In this document: positions 51,750-60,599 of the stretch, in pieces
How positions within the stretch are numbered: position 1 is the first letter of the stretch
How the letters are laid out: every line of letters begins with the position of its first letter
Assembly: GCF_005508865.1 (NCBI RefSeq)
Contig: NZ_SCOM01000006.1
Coordinates: forward strand, 1-64,000
Length of the DNA: 64,000 nt
Direction: 5' to 3'
Origin: Pseudomonas sp. F(2018)
GTDB lineage: Bacteria; Pseudomonadota; Gammaproteobacteria; Pseudomonadales; Pseudomonadaceae
Notes under the pieces: generated by a model
The model's database searches: none
Told to the model about the DNA's origin: nothing
What the model saw: only the letters and a program-made list of their open reading frames with translations
Translations under genes and position numbers: made by a program

Positions 51750-52619
51750 TCAAGCGTCTTTCTGCCGATCGAGGGCGACCTGGTACAGCAGGTTCTTGCG
51801 CACCCCGGTGATCTCCGCCGCCAGCGCCGCCGCGCGCTTGAGCGGCAGTTCGGCCAGCAACAGATCGAGCACACGTAGGGCCTCGCCACTCACCGCCTCG
51901 TCACCCTCCGGCGCCTGCCAGCCAGCGACCAGGATCACGCACTCGCCGCGCTGCTGGTTGCTGTCGGCCGCCACCCAGTCGTGCAGCTCGCCCAGCGGCA
52001 GCCCCTTGAGGGTCTCGAAGGTCTTGGTCAGCTCGCGCCCCAGCACGGCCAGTCGGTCCGCACCGAAGATGTCACGCATATCGGCGAGGGATTCAAGCAG
52101 GCGATGCGGCGCCTCGTAATAGATGAGGGTGCGCGCATCTTCCCTGACCTGCTCAAGTCGCCCACGGCGCCCGACCGTCTTGGCCGGCAGGAAACCCTCG
52201 AAACTGAAACGATCGGACGGCAGCCCCGCCGCCGACAACGCGGCGATCAGCGCGCAGGCGCCCGGCACCGGCACCACGCGAATGCCGGCCGCACGCGCGG
52301 CGCGCACCAGATGAAAGCCGGGGTCGGAGATCAGTGGCGTGCCCGCGTCGGAGATCAGCGCCACGTCCTCACCGGCCTGCAGGCGGGCAAGGAAACGCCC
52401 GCCCTGGTCGCGCTCGTTGTGTTCGTGACAAGCCGCCAGCGGCGTGGCGATGCCGAAGTGCTGCAGCAGGCGTACCGAATGCCGGGTGTCCTCGGCGGCG
52501 ATCAGCGCCACCTGACCGAGGATGCGCAGCGCCCGCGCGCTGATATCGTCCAGATTACCGATCGGCGTGGCGACCACATACAGCGTGCCGACGGCGGCGG
52601 GAACAGCGGAAGCACTCAC
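51750..52619 (-). CDS. rsmI: 16S rRNA 2'-O-ribose C1402 methyltransferase RsmI
   Basis: This tetrapyrrole-methylase-fold enzyme methylates the ribose of C1402. The 289 residues begin near TLYVVATPIGNLDDISARAL and include EDTRHSVRLLQHFGI, SDAGTPLISDPG and VPGACALIAALSAAGLPSDRF. The GTG at 52619 has a GAGGTG site 6 bp upstream and is preferred to ATG 52649. It acts on the same nucleotide as RsmH. Confidence 0.95.
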   Translation of the reverse strand: MSASAVPAAVGTLYVVATPIGNLDDISARALRILGQVALIAAEDTRHSVRLLQHFGIATPLAACHEHNERDQGGRFLARLQAGEDVALISDAGTPLISDPGFHLVRAARAAGIRVVPVPGACALIAALSAAGLPSDRFSFEGFLPAKTVGRRGRLEQVREDARTLIYYEAPHRLLESLADMRDIFGADRLAVLGRELTKTFETLKGLPLGELHDWVAADSNQQRGECVILVAGWQAPEGDEAVSGEALRVLDLLLAELPLKRAAALAAEITGVRKNLLYQVALDRQKDA

Positions 52620-52740
52620 GGGCGCACCTCGATTGCGGAAAGCGCGCATTGTAGCCCGTTTCCAGGCACCGACATCGCGCCTGCGGCGGGGCTTGGGTAC
52701 AATCCCGCCTTCTTTCTGATCAATACCAGGAACGTATTAG

Positions 52741-54552
52741 ATGATCGCCTGCCTGCGCCCGCTCTCCGCCCTCTGCCTTGCCGGCCTCCTGGCCGCCTGT
52801 GCCGGTTCGCCCTCGTCCAGCCTGGGCGAGCTGCCGCGCACCCCTCAGGCCAGCATCGACCAGTTGCTGCAGCAAGCCAGCACCAGCGAGCCGGAGCAAG
52901 CCGCCCTGCTGCGCCTTTCGGCCGCCGACCAGGCCTACCGCCAGCAAGACATCGGCCGCGCCACGCGCATCCTCGACGAAATCTCGCTGGACGGCCTGAA
53001 ACCGGCTCAGCAGGTGTTCGCCGCCACCCTCGATGCCGAGCTGGCCATGGCCCGCAACAAGCCGAAGAGCGCCCTCAAGACCTTGCAGCACCCGAGCCTG
53101 GAGCGCCTGGGCGAGCTGCCGGTGGAGCAGCAGATCCGCACCCAGCTGGTCCAGGCCCGCTCCCTCGAGGCCGACGGCCAGACCCTGGCCGCCGCCCGCG
53201 AGCGCGTGTTCATTGCACCGCTGCTGTCCGGCGAAGCCGCCAACGCCAACCATGAGGCGATCTGGAGCCTGGTCTCCAGCCTGCCGCAGAGCCAGCTGAT
53301 CAGCTCCGGCGACAGCGACCTGGACGGCTGGCTGAGCCTGGCCCTGGCCACCAAGAGTGCCGGCACCCCGGACCAGCAACTGGCCGCCATTGATGGCTGG
53401 AAGAATCAGCACCCGCAGCACCCGGCCGCCGAGCAACTGCCGCAGGCCCTGGGCAAGCTGAAGGAACTGGCCGGCCAGCCCCTGCAAAAGATCGCCCTGC
53501 TGCTGCCGCAAGATGGCCAACTGGCCTCGGTGGCCCGCGCCCTGCGCGACGGCTTCCTCGCCGCCCACTACCAGGCCCAGCAGGCCGGACAGAATCCGCC
53601 GGAAATCCTGCTGTACGACAGCTCGCGCCTGTCCTCGCTGGACGACTTCTACCGCCAGGCCCAGGCCGACGGCGCGCAACTGGTGGTCGGCCCGCTTGAG
53701 AAGCCGCTGGTCAAGCAACTCAGCGAACGCCCGCAGCTGCCGCTGACCACCCTGGCCCTGAACTACAGCGACGCCGGTCGCGAGGCACCTGCCCAGCTGT
53801 TCCAGTTCGGCCTGGCCGCCGAAGACGAGGCGCGCGAAGTGGCCCGCCGCGCCTGGGCCGATGGCATGCGCAGCGCCGTGGCCCTGGTGCCGCGGGGTGA
53901 GTGGGGCAACCGCGTACTGGCCGCCTTCCAGCAGAGCTGGCAGGCCGCCGGCGGCAATCTGATCGCCGCCGAGCATGTCGACCAGCCGGTGGAACTGGCC
54001 CAGCAGATCGCCGATCTGCTCCAGCTGCGCCAGAGCGAGGCGCGCGCCAAGCGCCTGCAGAGCACCCTGGGCACCCAGTTGGCCGCCCTGCCGGCACGCC
54101 GCCAGGACATCGACTTCATCTTCCTCGCCGCCACCCCGCAGCAGGCCCAGCAGATCAAGCCGACCCTGGCCTTCCAGTACGCCGGCGACCTGCCGGTATA
54201 CGCCACCTCGCACCTCTACACCGGCGGGCAGAACCCGGCGCAGTACCAGGACCTGGAAGGCATCCGCTTCTGCGAGACGCCCTGGCTGCTGGACAGCAAC
54301 GACGCCCTGCGTCAGCAGGTCGACCAGCAATGGCCGCAGGCCGCCGGCAGCCTGGGCCGCCTGTACGCCATGGGCGTCGATGCGTTCCGCCTGGCCCCGC
54401 GCCTGAGCCAGCTCAAGGCCCTGCCGGACAGCCAGGTCGAAGGCCTTTCCGGCAACCTGAGCCTGAACCAGGCCCAGCGCGTCGAGCGCCAGCTGCCCTG
54501 GGCCGAGTTCCGCAACGGCCAGGTCCAGCGCCTGCCGGATAGCCTCAATTAA
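52741..54552 (+). CDS. lpoA: outer-membrane lipoprotein LpoA, PBP1A activator
   Basis: This 603-residue lipoprotein has signal and lipobox LLAAC (cysteine at about residue 20), an N-terminal TPR-like helical domain (to about 250) and a C-terminal periplasmic-binding-protein-like domain (IALLLPQDGQLASVARALRDGF onward). LpoA reaches across the wall to stimulate class A PBPs. A TACAAT at about 52697-52702 is a probable -10. It is divergent from rsmI, the usual arrangement, and is followed by yraN with a one-base overlap. Confidence 0.94.
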   Translation: MIACLRPLSALCLAGLLAACAGSPSSSLGELPRTPQASIDQLLQQASTSEPEQAALLRLSAADQAYRQQDIGRATRILDEISLDGLKPAQQVFAATLDAELAMARNKPKSALKTLQHPSLERLGELPVEQQIRTQLVQARSLEADGQTLAAARERVFIAPLLSGEAANANHEAIWSLVSSLPQSQLISSGDSDLDGWLSLALATKSAGTPDQQLAAIDGWKNQHPQHPAAEQLPQALGKLKELAGQPLQKIALLLPQDGQLASVARALRDGFLAAHYQAQQAGQNPPEILLYDSSRLSSLDDFYRQAQADGAQLVVGPLEKPLVKQLSERPQLPLTTLALNYSDAGREAPAQLFQFGLAAEDEAREVARRAWADGMRSAVALVPRGEWGNRVLAAFQQSWQAAGGNLIAAEHVDQPVELAQQIADLLQLRQSEARAKRLQSTLGTQLAALPARRQDIDFIFLAATPQQAQQIKPTLAFQYAGDLPVYATSHLYTGGQNPAQYQDLEGIRFCETPWLLDSNDALRQQVDQQWPQAAGSLGRLYAMGVDAFRLAPRLSQLKALPDSQVEGLSGNLSLNQAQRVERQLPWAEFRNGQVQRLPDSLN

Positions 54553-54904
54553 TTCGCGCCAGGACAGCGGTCGCGCCGCCGAGAGCCTGGCGCGCGACCA
54601 CCTGCAGCAACAGGGCCTGCGCCTGCTGGCGCAGAACTGGAGCTGCCGCGGCGGCGAGCTCGATCTGGTCATGCTCGACGGCGATACAGTAGTATTCGTC
54701 GAGGTTCGCTACCGTAAGCACGCCGCCTGGGGTGGCGCGCTGGAAAGCGTCGACGCCCGCAAGCGCCAGCGCCTGATTCTCGCCGCCGAGCTGTTCCTGC
54801 AGCGCGAGAATCGCTGGGGCAAGCAGCCCTGCCGCTTCGACGTGGTGGCAATAGGGCCAGGCGATTCCGGACTGAACTGGCTACGCAACGCTTTCGAAAC
54901 GTGA
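54548..54904 (+). CDS. yraN: YraN (UPF0102) nuclease-like protein, apparent ATT start
   Basis: This is a restriction-endonuclease-like fold of the UPF0102 family; the exact function is unresolved. Residues about 8-118 carry the full domain: GRAAESLARDHLQQQGLRLLAQNW, then GELDLVMLDGDTVVFVEVRYRK (acidic and Lys catalytic-type residues). The first ATG in this frame (54671) would delete that conserved N-terminal third. Back to the in-frame stop at 54464-54466 there is no ATG, GTG or TTG. ATT at 54548 overlaps the lpoA stop as ATTAA and gives 118 residues, the normal size. A CTG at 54587 is an alternative; a sequencing error cannot be excluded. Confidence 0.72.
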   Translation: MNSRQDSGRAAESLARDHLQQQGLRLLAQNWSCRGGELDLVMLDGDTVVFVEVRYRKHAAWGGALESVDARKRQRLILAAELFLQRENRWGKQPCRFDVVAIGPGDSGLNWLRNAFET

Positions 54905-55031
54905 ATAGGCCCGATCAAGAATTTCAAGTCGACCCGCGGCGCCGTCTTCGGGTACAACCCCGCTCATCACGCGCCACGGCGACTTTCGTCATTTCCGGCT
55001 GTCTCAGCCAGCACACCTAAGGTTCCATTCC

Positions 55032-55625
55032 ATGGATATGCAAAACCGCATTCGCCAGATGTTCCAGGCCAGCATCGATACCAAACAGCAGGCCATGGAA
55101 GTGCTGGTACCCTTCATCGAGCACGGCAGCCAGGTCATGGTTCATTCGCTGCTCAACGAGGGCAAGATCCTCACCTGCGGCAACGGCGGCTCGGCCGGCG
55201 ATGCCCAGCACTTCTCCTCCGAGCTGCTCAACCGCTTCGAGCGCGAGCGCCCCAGCCTGCCGGCCATCGCCCTGACCACCGACAGCTCGACCATCACCTC
55301 GATTGCCAACGACTACAGCTACAACGAGGTGTTCTCCAAGCAGATCCGCGCCCTCGGCCAGCCCGGCGACGTGCTGCTGGCGATCTCCACCAGCGGCAAC
55401 TCGGCCAACGTGATCCAGGCCATCCAGGCCGCCCATGACCGCGAAATGGTAGTGGTCGCCCTGACCGGCCGCGACGGTGGCGGCATGGCCTCGCTGCTAC
55501 TGCCGGAGGACGTCGAAATCCGCGTGCCCTCCAAGGTCACCGCGCGCATCCAGGAAGTGCACCTGCTCGCCATCCATTGCCTGTGCGACCTGATTGATCG
55601 TCAACTGTTCGGGAGTGAAGAATGA
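55032..55625 (+). CDS. gmhA: phosphoheptose isomerase
   Basis: This SIS-domain enzyme converts sedoheptulose 7-phosphate to heptose 7-phosphate for LPS inner core. The 197 residues contain CGNGGSAGDAQHFSSELLNRF (phosphosugar binding with zinc-site His), LTTDSSTITSIANDY and STSGNSANV. It is sometimes annotated as a DiaA-like replication initiator associating protein, and sequence alone does not exclude that. It overlaps the next gene by ATGA. Confidence 0.9.
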   Translation: MDMQNRIRQMFQASIDTKQQAMEVLVPFIEHGSQVMVHSLLNEGKILTCGNGGSAGDAQHFSSELLNRFERERPSLPAIALTTDSSTITSIANDYSYNEVFSKQIRALGQPGDVLLAISTSGNSANVIQAIQAAHDREMVVVALTGRDGGGMASLLLPEDVEIRVPSKVTARIQEVHLLAIHCLCDLIDRQLFGSEE

Positions 55626-56155
55626 CCCGCAATGCCCTGATCCTCGCCACCCTCGCCCTGGGCCTGGCCCTCGGCGGCTGCAGCAACCGCAGCATCGGCA
55701 ACAAGATCGACGACCAGTTCCTCGAGCCGAACGTGGCCAGTGCCGTGTCGCGCTCGCACCCGGACCTGACCGGCCCGACTTCGCACATCGTGGTCACCAG
55801 CTACAACGGCGTGATCCTGCTGGCCGGCCAGACTCCGCGTGACGACCTGAAGCAGAAGGCCGGGCAGATCGCCAACGGCGTGCAGGGCGTGAAGAAGCTG
55901 CATAACGAAATCCAGGTACTGCAGCCCACCAGCGCCCTGGCTCGCAGTAACGATGCGCTGATCACCAGCAAGATCAAGACGATGATGCTGGCTGACAGCA
56001 AGGTGCCGAGCGCCAAGGTCAAGGTGGTGACCGAGAACGGCATCGTCTACCTGCTCGGCCTGGTGACCCGCGCCGAAGGCGCCGCCGCCACCAACGTGGT
56101 GTCGGGCGTGTCCGGCGTGCAGAAGATCGTCACCCTGTACCAGTACACCAACTGA
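55622..56155 (+). CDS. dual-BON-domain outer-membrane lipoprotein
   Basis: This 177-residue lipoprotein has signal and lipobox LGGC (cysteine about residue 20) and two BON domains (about 45-110, SHIVVTSYNGVILLAGQTPRDDL; about 115-175, VKVVTENGIVYLLGLVTRAEG). The plan is that of DolP (YraP), a phospholipid-binding protein that supports outer-membrane integrity and BAM function. Its position after lpoA-yraN-gmhA mirrors yraM-N-O-P of E. coli, which supports that view. Confidence 0.9.
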   Translation: MTRNALILATLALGLALGGCSNRSIGNKIDDQFLEPNVASAVSRSHPDLTGPTSHIVVTSYNGVILLAGQTPRDDLKQKAGQIANGVQGVKKLHNEIQVLQPTSALARSNDALITSKIKTMMLADSKVPSAKVKVVTENGIVYLLGLVTRAEGAAATNVVSGVSGVQKIVTLYQYTN

Positions 56156-56187
56156 GCCGACGCGGGGGCACCCCTGCGGCGGACATG

Positions 56188-56217
56188 AAAAAGGCGATCC
56201 TCGGATCGCCTTTTTTA
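56188..56217. terminator. bidirectional terminator between BON gene and sspB
   Basis: AAAAGGCGATCC (56189-56200) / GGATCGCCTTTT (56203-56214) forms a strong stem with A-run left and T-run right, ending both convergent transcripts. Confidence 0.92.
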
Positions 56218-56220
56218 TTG

Positions 56221-56634
56221 CTACTTGACCACCTTCAGGCTGGGCCGCCCGCTGGGTCGTGGCGGCTCGCCGCCGGACGGTCCGTCATCATCGGGCTCCG
56301 GTCCTTCCTCGTCATCGTCGACCGGCGGCTCCAGCTCGAAGACCATGCCCTGGCCGTTCTCCCGCGCATAGATCGCCAGCATGGCGCCGGACGGCACGAA
56401 CAGCGAATGCGCCACGCCACCGAAACGCCCCTCGAAGCTGACCGCCTCGTTATCCATGTGCAGGTTGCGCACAGCGCTGGGCGACACGTTGAGGACGATC
56501 TGCCCGTCGTTGGCGTAGCCGGCCGGCACGCGCACGCCGGGGAACTCGGCATTCACCAGCAGGTGCGGCGTGCAGTCGTTGTCGACGATCCACTCGTACA
56601 GGGCACGTACCAGGTAGGGGCGACTGGAGTTCAT
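56221..56634 (-). CDS. sspB: ClpXP protease specificity-enhancing factor SspB
   Basis: This adaptor delivers ssrA-tagged proteins to ClpXP. The 137 residues comprise a folded substrate-binding domain (RPYLVRALYEWIVDNDCTPHLLV at the N terminus), an acidic and Pro-rich linker (EEGPEPDDDG) and the C-terminal ClpX-binding tail RPSLKVVK. It lies 15 bp after sspA. Confidence 0.96.
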   Translation of the reverse strand: MNSSRPYLVRALYEWIVDNDCTPHLLVNAEFPGVRVPAGYANDGQIVLNVSPSAVRNLHMDNEAVSFEGRFGGVAHSLFVPSGAMLAIYARENGQGMVFELEPPVDDDEEGPEPDDDGPSGGEPPRPSGRPSLKVVK

Positions 56635-56649
56635 CTCGGCCTCCTCGGC

Positions 56650-57267
56650 TCAGCGCATGTCGCGCTCGACGGTGGATAGACTGGCCTGGAAGGCCTCGCT
56701 GGCGAACACCCGCTCCATGTAGTCCAGCAGCGGCTTGGCCGGGCGCGGCAGCTCGATACCCAGCCTCGGCAGACGCCAGAGGATCGGCAGCAGGCAGCAG
56801 TCCACCAGGCTCAGCTCGTCACTGAGGAAGAACGGCTTGTCGGCGAACAGCGGCGAGACGCCGGTCAGGCTCTCGCGCAGCTCCTTGCGCGCCACGGCAC
56901 GATCCGCCTCCTTGGTGCGCGAGTCGAGAATCTGGTCGACCAGCTTGCACCAGTCGCGCTGGATACGATGCATCAGCAGGCGGCTCTTGGCCCGGTCCAC
57001 CGGATACACCGGCAGCAGCGGCGGATGCGGGTAGCGCTCGTCGAGATACTCCATCACCACGGTGGATTCGTACAGGGCCAGGTCACGATCGACCAGGGTC
57101 GGTACACCGCCATAGGGATTGGCCTCGGCCAGCTTGGGCGGACAGCGCCCGGCCTGGACATCGATGATCTCGGCGCTGACGCCCTTCTCGGCCAGCACCA
57201 GCCGCACGCGATGGGAATAGTGGTCGGCAGGGTCGGAATAACAGGCCAGCTTATTGGTCGCGGCCAT
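56650..57267 (-). CDS. sspA: stringent starvation protein A
   Basis: This GST-fold RNA-polymerase-associated regulator is induced on starvation. The 205 residues have an N-terminal thioredoxin-like domain (LACYSDPADHYSHRVRLVLAEKGV, PYGGVPTLVDRDLALYES) and a helical C-terminal domain. No catalytic Ser/Tyr is expected. ATG 57267 is preferred to 57279. Separated from petC by a terminator. Confidence 0.95.
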   Translation of the reverse strand: MAATNKLACYSDPADHYSHRVRLVLAEKGVSAEIIDVQAGRCPPKLAEANPYGGVPTLVDRDLALYESTVVMEYLDERYPHPPLLPVYPVDRAKSRLLMHRIQRDWCKLVDQILDSRTKEADRAVARKELRESLTGVSPLFADKPFFLSDELSLVDCCLLPILWRLPRLGIELPRPAKPLLDYMERVFASEAFQASLSTVERDMR

Positions 57268-57298
57268 GGCGCCCCTCACTTTTCGAAATGGCAGAAAC

Positions 57299-57335
57299 AG
57301 AAAAACGCACGCGCCCTTGAGGGGCGCGTGCGTTT
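57299..57335 (-). terminator. rho-independent terminator of petABC
   Basis: ACGCACGCGCCC / GGGCGCGTGCGT form a 12-bp stem (57305-57316, 57322-57333) with an A-rich left flank as the minus-strand U-tract, just after the petC stop. Confidence 0.88.
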
Positions 57336-57354
57336 ACAACGGTGACGCAGTGTA

Positions 57355-58137
57355 TCAGTGCACGTCCTTCCAGTATTCGCGCTTCAGCAGATAGGCAAAC
57401 ACGAAGAAGAAGGCCAGGTACAGCAGGACATAGGTACCGATGCGCTGGCTTTCCAGCTTGACCGGGTTGGCCGAGTAGGCGAGGAAGGTCACCAGGTTGT
57501 GCACCTTCTCGTCGAACTCAGCCTCGGTCAGCGTGCCGGTCTTCGGCACGATGGTCAGCTGGTCGCAGGCCTCGTGGGTGATCGGCGCGCCGGTCAGCGG
57601 GTCGTACTGCTTCTTGCCTTCCTCGACCACCTGAACCTGCTTGCAGCCGACGACCTGGCGACCCTGCAGGCCGACCAGCACGTTGGGCATGCCGACGTTC
57701 GGGAACACCTTGTTGTTGGCACCCAGCGGACGAGTCGGATCCTCGTAGAAGGTGCGCAGGTAGGTGTACAGCCAGTCGGCGCCGCGTACGCGGGCTACCA
57801 GGGTCAGGTCGGGCGGCGCAGCGCCGAACCAGGCCTTGGCATCTTCCGGCTTCATGCCGATCTTCATGTGATCGCCGATCTTGGCACCGGTGAACACCAG
57901 GTTCTCCAGCATCAGTTCGTGCGGGATGCCGATGTCATCGGCAACGCGCTCGTAGCGCTGGAACTTGGCGCTGTGGCAGCCCATGCAGTAGTTGGCGAAG
58001 GTACGCGCGCCATCTTGCAGAGCAGCCTTGTCGGTCAGGTCGAGGTCGACCTTATCCAGCTCGACGCCATGGCCGCCAGCGGCAAAGGAGAAGGCCGGCA
58101 GTGCAGCGATAACAAATGCAGCAAATAGCTTTTTCAT
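57355..58137 (-). CDS. petC: ubiquinol-cytochrome c reductase, cytochrome c1
   Basis: This is the c-type haem subunit of complex III. The 260 residues have a signal peptide (MKKLFAAFVIAALPAFSFA), haem-binding CMGCH near residue 51, conserved Tyr/Pro loops (RVRGADWLYTYLRTFYEDPTRPLG) and a C-terminal transmembrane anchor (LYLAFFFVFAYLL). The ATG overlaps the petB stop by one base. Confidence 0.97.
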   Translation of the reverse strand: MKKLFAAFVIAALPAFSFAAGGHGVELDKVDLDLTDKAALQDGARTFANYCMGCHSAKFQRYERVADDIGIPHELMLENLVFTGAKIGDHMKIGMKPEDAKAWFGAAPPDLTLVARVRGADWLYTYLRTFYEDPTRPLGANNKVFPNVGMPNVLVGLQGRQVVGCKQVQVVEEGKKQYDPLTGAPITHEACDQLTIVPKTGTLTEAEFDEKVHNLVTFLAYSANPVKLESQRIGTYVLLYLAFFFVFAYLLKREYWKDVH

Positions 58138-59351
58138 CAGCCAGTCACCCTTTCCGGAACCGGTTTAGTCTTCTCCATCCGGGTGTAGAACGGCATCAGG
58201 ATGAAGTAGGCGAAATACAGCGCGGTGCAGATCTGCGACAGCAGGGTACGGCCCGGAGTCGGTGCCAGTACGCCCAGCACGCCGAGGATCACGAAGGACA
58301 CGCAGAACACCAGCAGCCAGACCTTGCTCAGCCAGCCCTTGTAGCGCATCGACTTGACCGGGCTACGGTCGAGCCACGGCAGGACGAACAGCACGGCAAT
58401 GGCGGCGCCCATGGCGATCACGCCCAGCAGCTTGTCCGGCACGGCGCGCAGGATGGCGTAGAAGGGGGTGAAGTACCACACCGGAGCGATGTGCTCGGGG
58501 GTCTTGAACGGGTTGGCCTGTTCGAAGTTCGGCTTCTCGAGGAAGTAACCACCCATCTCCGGGAAGAAGAACACGATGGCGCAGAAGACGAACAGGAAGA
58601 CCACCACGCCGACGATGTCTTTCACGGTGTAGTAGGGATGGAACGCGATGCCGTCGATCGGCACGCCGTTCTCGTCCTTGTTCTTCTTGATGTCGACGCC
58701 GTCCGGGTTGTTCGAGCCGACTTCGTGCAGCGCCAGGATGTGCAGCACGACCAGGCCGAGCAGGACGATCGGCAGAGCGATCACGTGCAGGGCGAAGAAG
58801 CGGTTCAGCGTGATGCCGGAGATCAGGTAGTCACCACGGATCCACTGGGTCAGGTCATCGCCGATCACCGGGATGGCACCGAACAGCGAGATGATCACCT
58901 GGGCGCCCCAGTAGGACATCTGGCCCCACGGCAGCAGATAGCCCATGAAGGCCTCGGCCATCAGGCACAGGTAGATCAGCATGCCGAAGATCCACACCAG
59001 CTCGCGCGGCTTCTGGTAGGAGCCGTAGAGCAGACCGCGGAACATGTGCAGGTAGACCACCACGAAGAACGCGGAGGCACCGGTGGAGTGCAGGTAGCGG
59101 ATGATCCAGCCGAACTCCACGTCGCGCATGATGTACTCGACGGAAGCGAAGGCTTCCTCGGCGGACGGGGTGAAGCTCATGGTCAGCCAGATGCCGGTGA
59201 GGATCTGGTTGACCAGCACCAGCAGTGCCAGCGAGCCAAAGAAATAGAAGAAGTTGAAGTTCTTCGGAGCGTAATACTTGCTCAGATGGTCTTCCCACAT
59301 CTTGGTCGCGGGGAAGCGCGCATCGACCCAGGCCATGAATTTTTCCATCAT
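58137..59351 (-). CDS. petB: ubiquinol-cytochrome c reductase, cytochrome b
   Basis: This is the di-haem integral membrane subunit of complex III. The 404 residues show about eight to nine helices, with haem-ligand histidines in FFVVVYLHMFRGLLYGSY and the later RFFALHVIALPIVLLGLVVLH. The quinol-site motif PEWY is replaced by APVWYFTPFYAILR, a form common in Pseudomonas. It overlaps petA by 4 nt. Confidence 0.97.
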   Translation of the reverse strand: MMEKFMAWVDARFPATKMWEDHLSKYYAPKNFNFFYFFGSLALLVLVNQILTGIWLTMSFTPSAEEAFASVEYIMRDVEFGWIIRYLHSTGASAFFVVVYLHMFRGLLYGSYQKPRELVWIFGMLIYLCLMAEAFMGYLLPWGQMSYWGAQVIISLFGAIPVIGDDLTQWIRGDYLISGITLNRFFALHVIALPIVLLGLVVLHILALHEVGSNNPDGVDIKKNKDENGVPIDGIAFHPYYTVKDIVGVVVFLFVFCAIVFFFPEMGGYFLEKPNFEQANPFKTPEHIAPVWYFTPFYAILRAVPDKLLGVIAMGAAIAVLFVLPWLDRSPVKSMRYKGWLSKVWLLVFCVSFVILGVLGVLAPTPGRTLLSQICTALYFAYFILMPFYTRMEKTKPVPERVTG

Positions 59352-59941
59352 GCTTTCTCCTGGTCCACGCCGATGACGATGACTTCATCGGACTCGTAGG
59401 AATGCGGCGGAACCGGTAGGTTCAGCGGCGCGGGCTGGGCCTTGTAGACGCGACCGGCGAGGTCGTAGCGCGAACCGTGGCAGGGGCAGAAGTAACCGCC
59501 GACCCACTCCGGGCCGAGGTCGGCCGGGGCCACTTCCGGGCGGAAGGACGGCGAGCAGCCCAGGTGGGTGCACAGACCGACCAGCACCAGGATTTCCGGC
59601 TTGATCGCGCGAGTCTTCTTGTCGACGTATTCCGGCTGCACGGAGGCGGCGGATTCCGGGTCGGCAACGTTGCCGTCGATCTTGGTCAGGTTGGCCAGGA
59701 TCTCCTCGGTACGACGCACGATGAATACCGGCTGACCGCGCCATTCGGCGATCATCTGCTGGCCGGGTTCGACCTTGGCGATATTCACTTTCACCGGTGC
59801 ACCGGCCGCTTTGGCCTTGGCACTGGGGAACCATGACCCCACAAACGGAGTCGCAGCACCCACCGCTCCGGCAGCACCTACCACCGAAGTGGCCGCCACC
59901 AGGAAGCGACGCCGGCCTGCATTCACGCCGTCATTGCTCAT
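59348..59941 (-). CDS. petA: ubiquinol-cytochrome c reductase, Rieske iron-sulfur subunit
   Basis: This is the high-potential 2Fe-2S protein of complex III. The 197 residues have a twin-arginine-type N terminus (GRRRFLVAATSVVGAAGAVG) that remains as membrane anchor, and the cluster-binding motifs CTHLGC and CPCHGS. It is first gene of petABC. Confidence 0.97.
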   Translation of the reverse strand: MSNDGVNAGRRRFLVAATSVVGAAGAVGAATPFVGSWFPSAKAKAAGAPVKVNIAKVEPGQQMIAEWRGQPVFIVRRTEEILANLTKIDGNVADPESAASVQPEYVDKKTRAIKPEILVLVGLCTHLGCSPSFRPEVAPADLGPEWVGGYFCPCHGSRYDLAGRVYKAQPAPLNLPVPPHSYESDEVIVIGVDQEKA

Positions 59942-60020
59942 TCAGTCGTCTCCCATCAGCTTTGTGGCCTGTGGTCAGGCCTCTACTAAGTAATAAATCG
60001 GGCCGCACAAAATTTGCCGA

Positions 60021-60049
60021 ATGGTAAAGAAAAGCCCCTTTTCTGACAA
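60021..60049 (-). promoter_or_regulatory. candidate petABC promoter
   Basis: TTGTCA (60044-60049) and TACCAT (60021-60026) are 17 bp apart on the minus strand, about 80 bp upstream of petA. A 7-bp perfect inverted repeat TGCGACA/TGTCGCA (60105-60121) lies further upstream. Confidence 0.5.
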
Positions 60050-60142
60050 GGTAATTACCGGATACAAATTGGTCGCAGGCCTTGCAGACCGGGCTTTCCA
60101 CCAATGCGACAGGTTGTCGCAGAGTAAAAACCGGCAGCAATA

Positions 60143-60177
60143 AAAAACGCCCAGCTCCGAAGAGGCTGGGCGTCTTT
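60143..60177 (-). terminator. rho-independent terminator of rplM-rpsI
   Basis: ACGCCCAGC (60147-60155) pairs with GCTGGGCGT (60165-60173), and the A-run on the left gives the U-tract of the minus-strand RNA. Confidence 0.9.
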
Positions 60178-60192
60178 GAACGTAGCAGCGAA

Positions 60193-60585
60193 TTAACGCT
60201 TCGAGTACTGCGGACGCTTACGCGCTTTACGCAGACCGACTTTCTTACGCTCTACTTCACGGGCATCGCGAGTCACGAAGCCAGCTTTGCGCAGGGCAGG
60301 ACGCAGGCCTTCGTCGTAGTCCATCAGGGCACGGGTGATGCCGTGACGGATCGCACCCGCTTGACCGCTGACACCACCACCGAGAACGGTGACGTAGATG
60401 TCGAACTTCTCGGTGGTCTCGGTCAGCTCAAGCGGCTGACGCACGACCATGCGAGCGGTCTCGCGGCCGAAGAAATTATCCAGGCTGCGGTTGTTGATGG
60501 AGATCTTGCCAGTGCCCGGACGCAGGAATACGCGTGCGGTAGCGGTCTTGCGACGGCCAGTGCCGTAATTTTGAGTCGCCGACAT
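60193..60585 (-). CDS. rpsI: 30S ribosomal protein S9
   Basis: This 130-residue ribosomal protein of the 30S head has a long basic C-terminal tail that reaches the P-site tRNA (KKVGLRKARKRPQYSKR, ending with the conserved SKR). The N terminus is YGTGRRKTATARVFL. It lies 14 bp after rplM. Confidence 0.98.
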   Translation of the reverse strand: MSATQNYGTGRRKTATARVFLRPGTGKISINNRSLDNFFGRETARMVVRQPLELTETTEKFDIYVTVLGGGVSGQAGAIRHGITRALMDYDEGLRPALRKAGFVTRDAREVERKKVGLRKARKRPQYSKR

Positions 60586-60599
60586 AATGAACTATTCCG

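Noticed and set aside
51333..51889. Small frames across 51333-51889 on both strands
   Set aside because: They mostly lie within the RNase P RNA gene or out of frame in rsmI.
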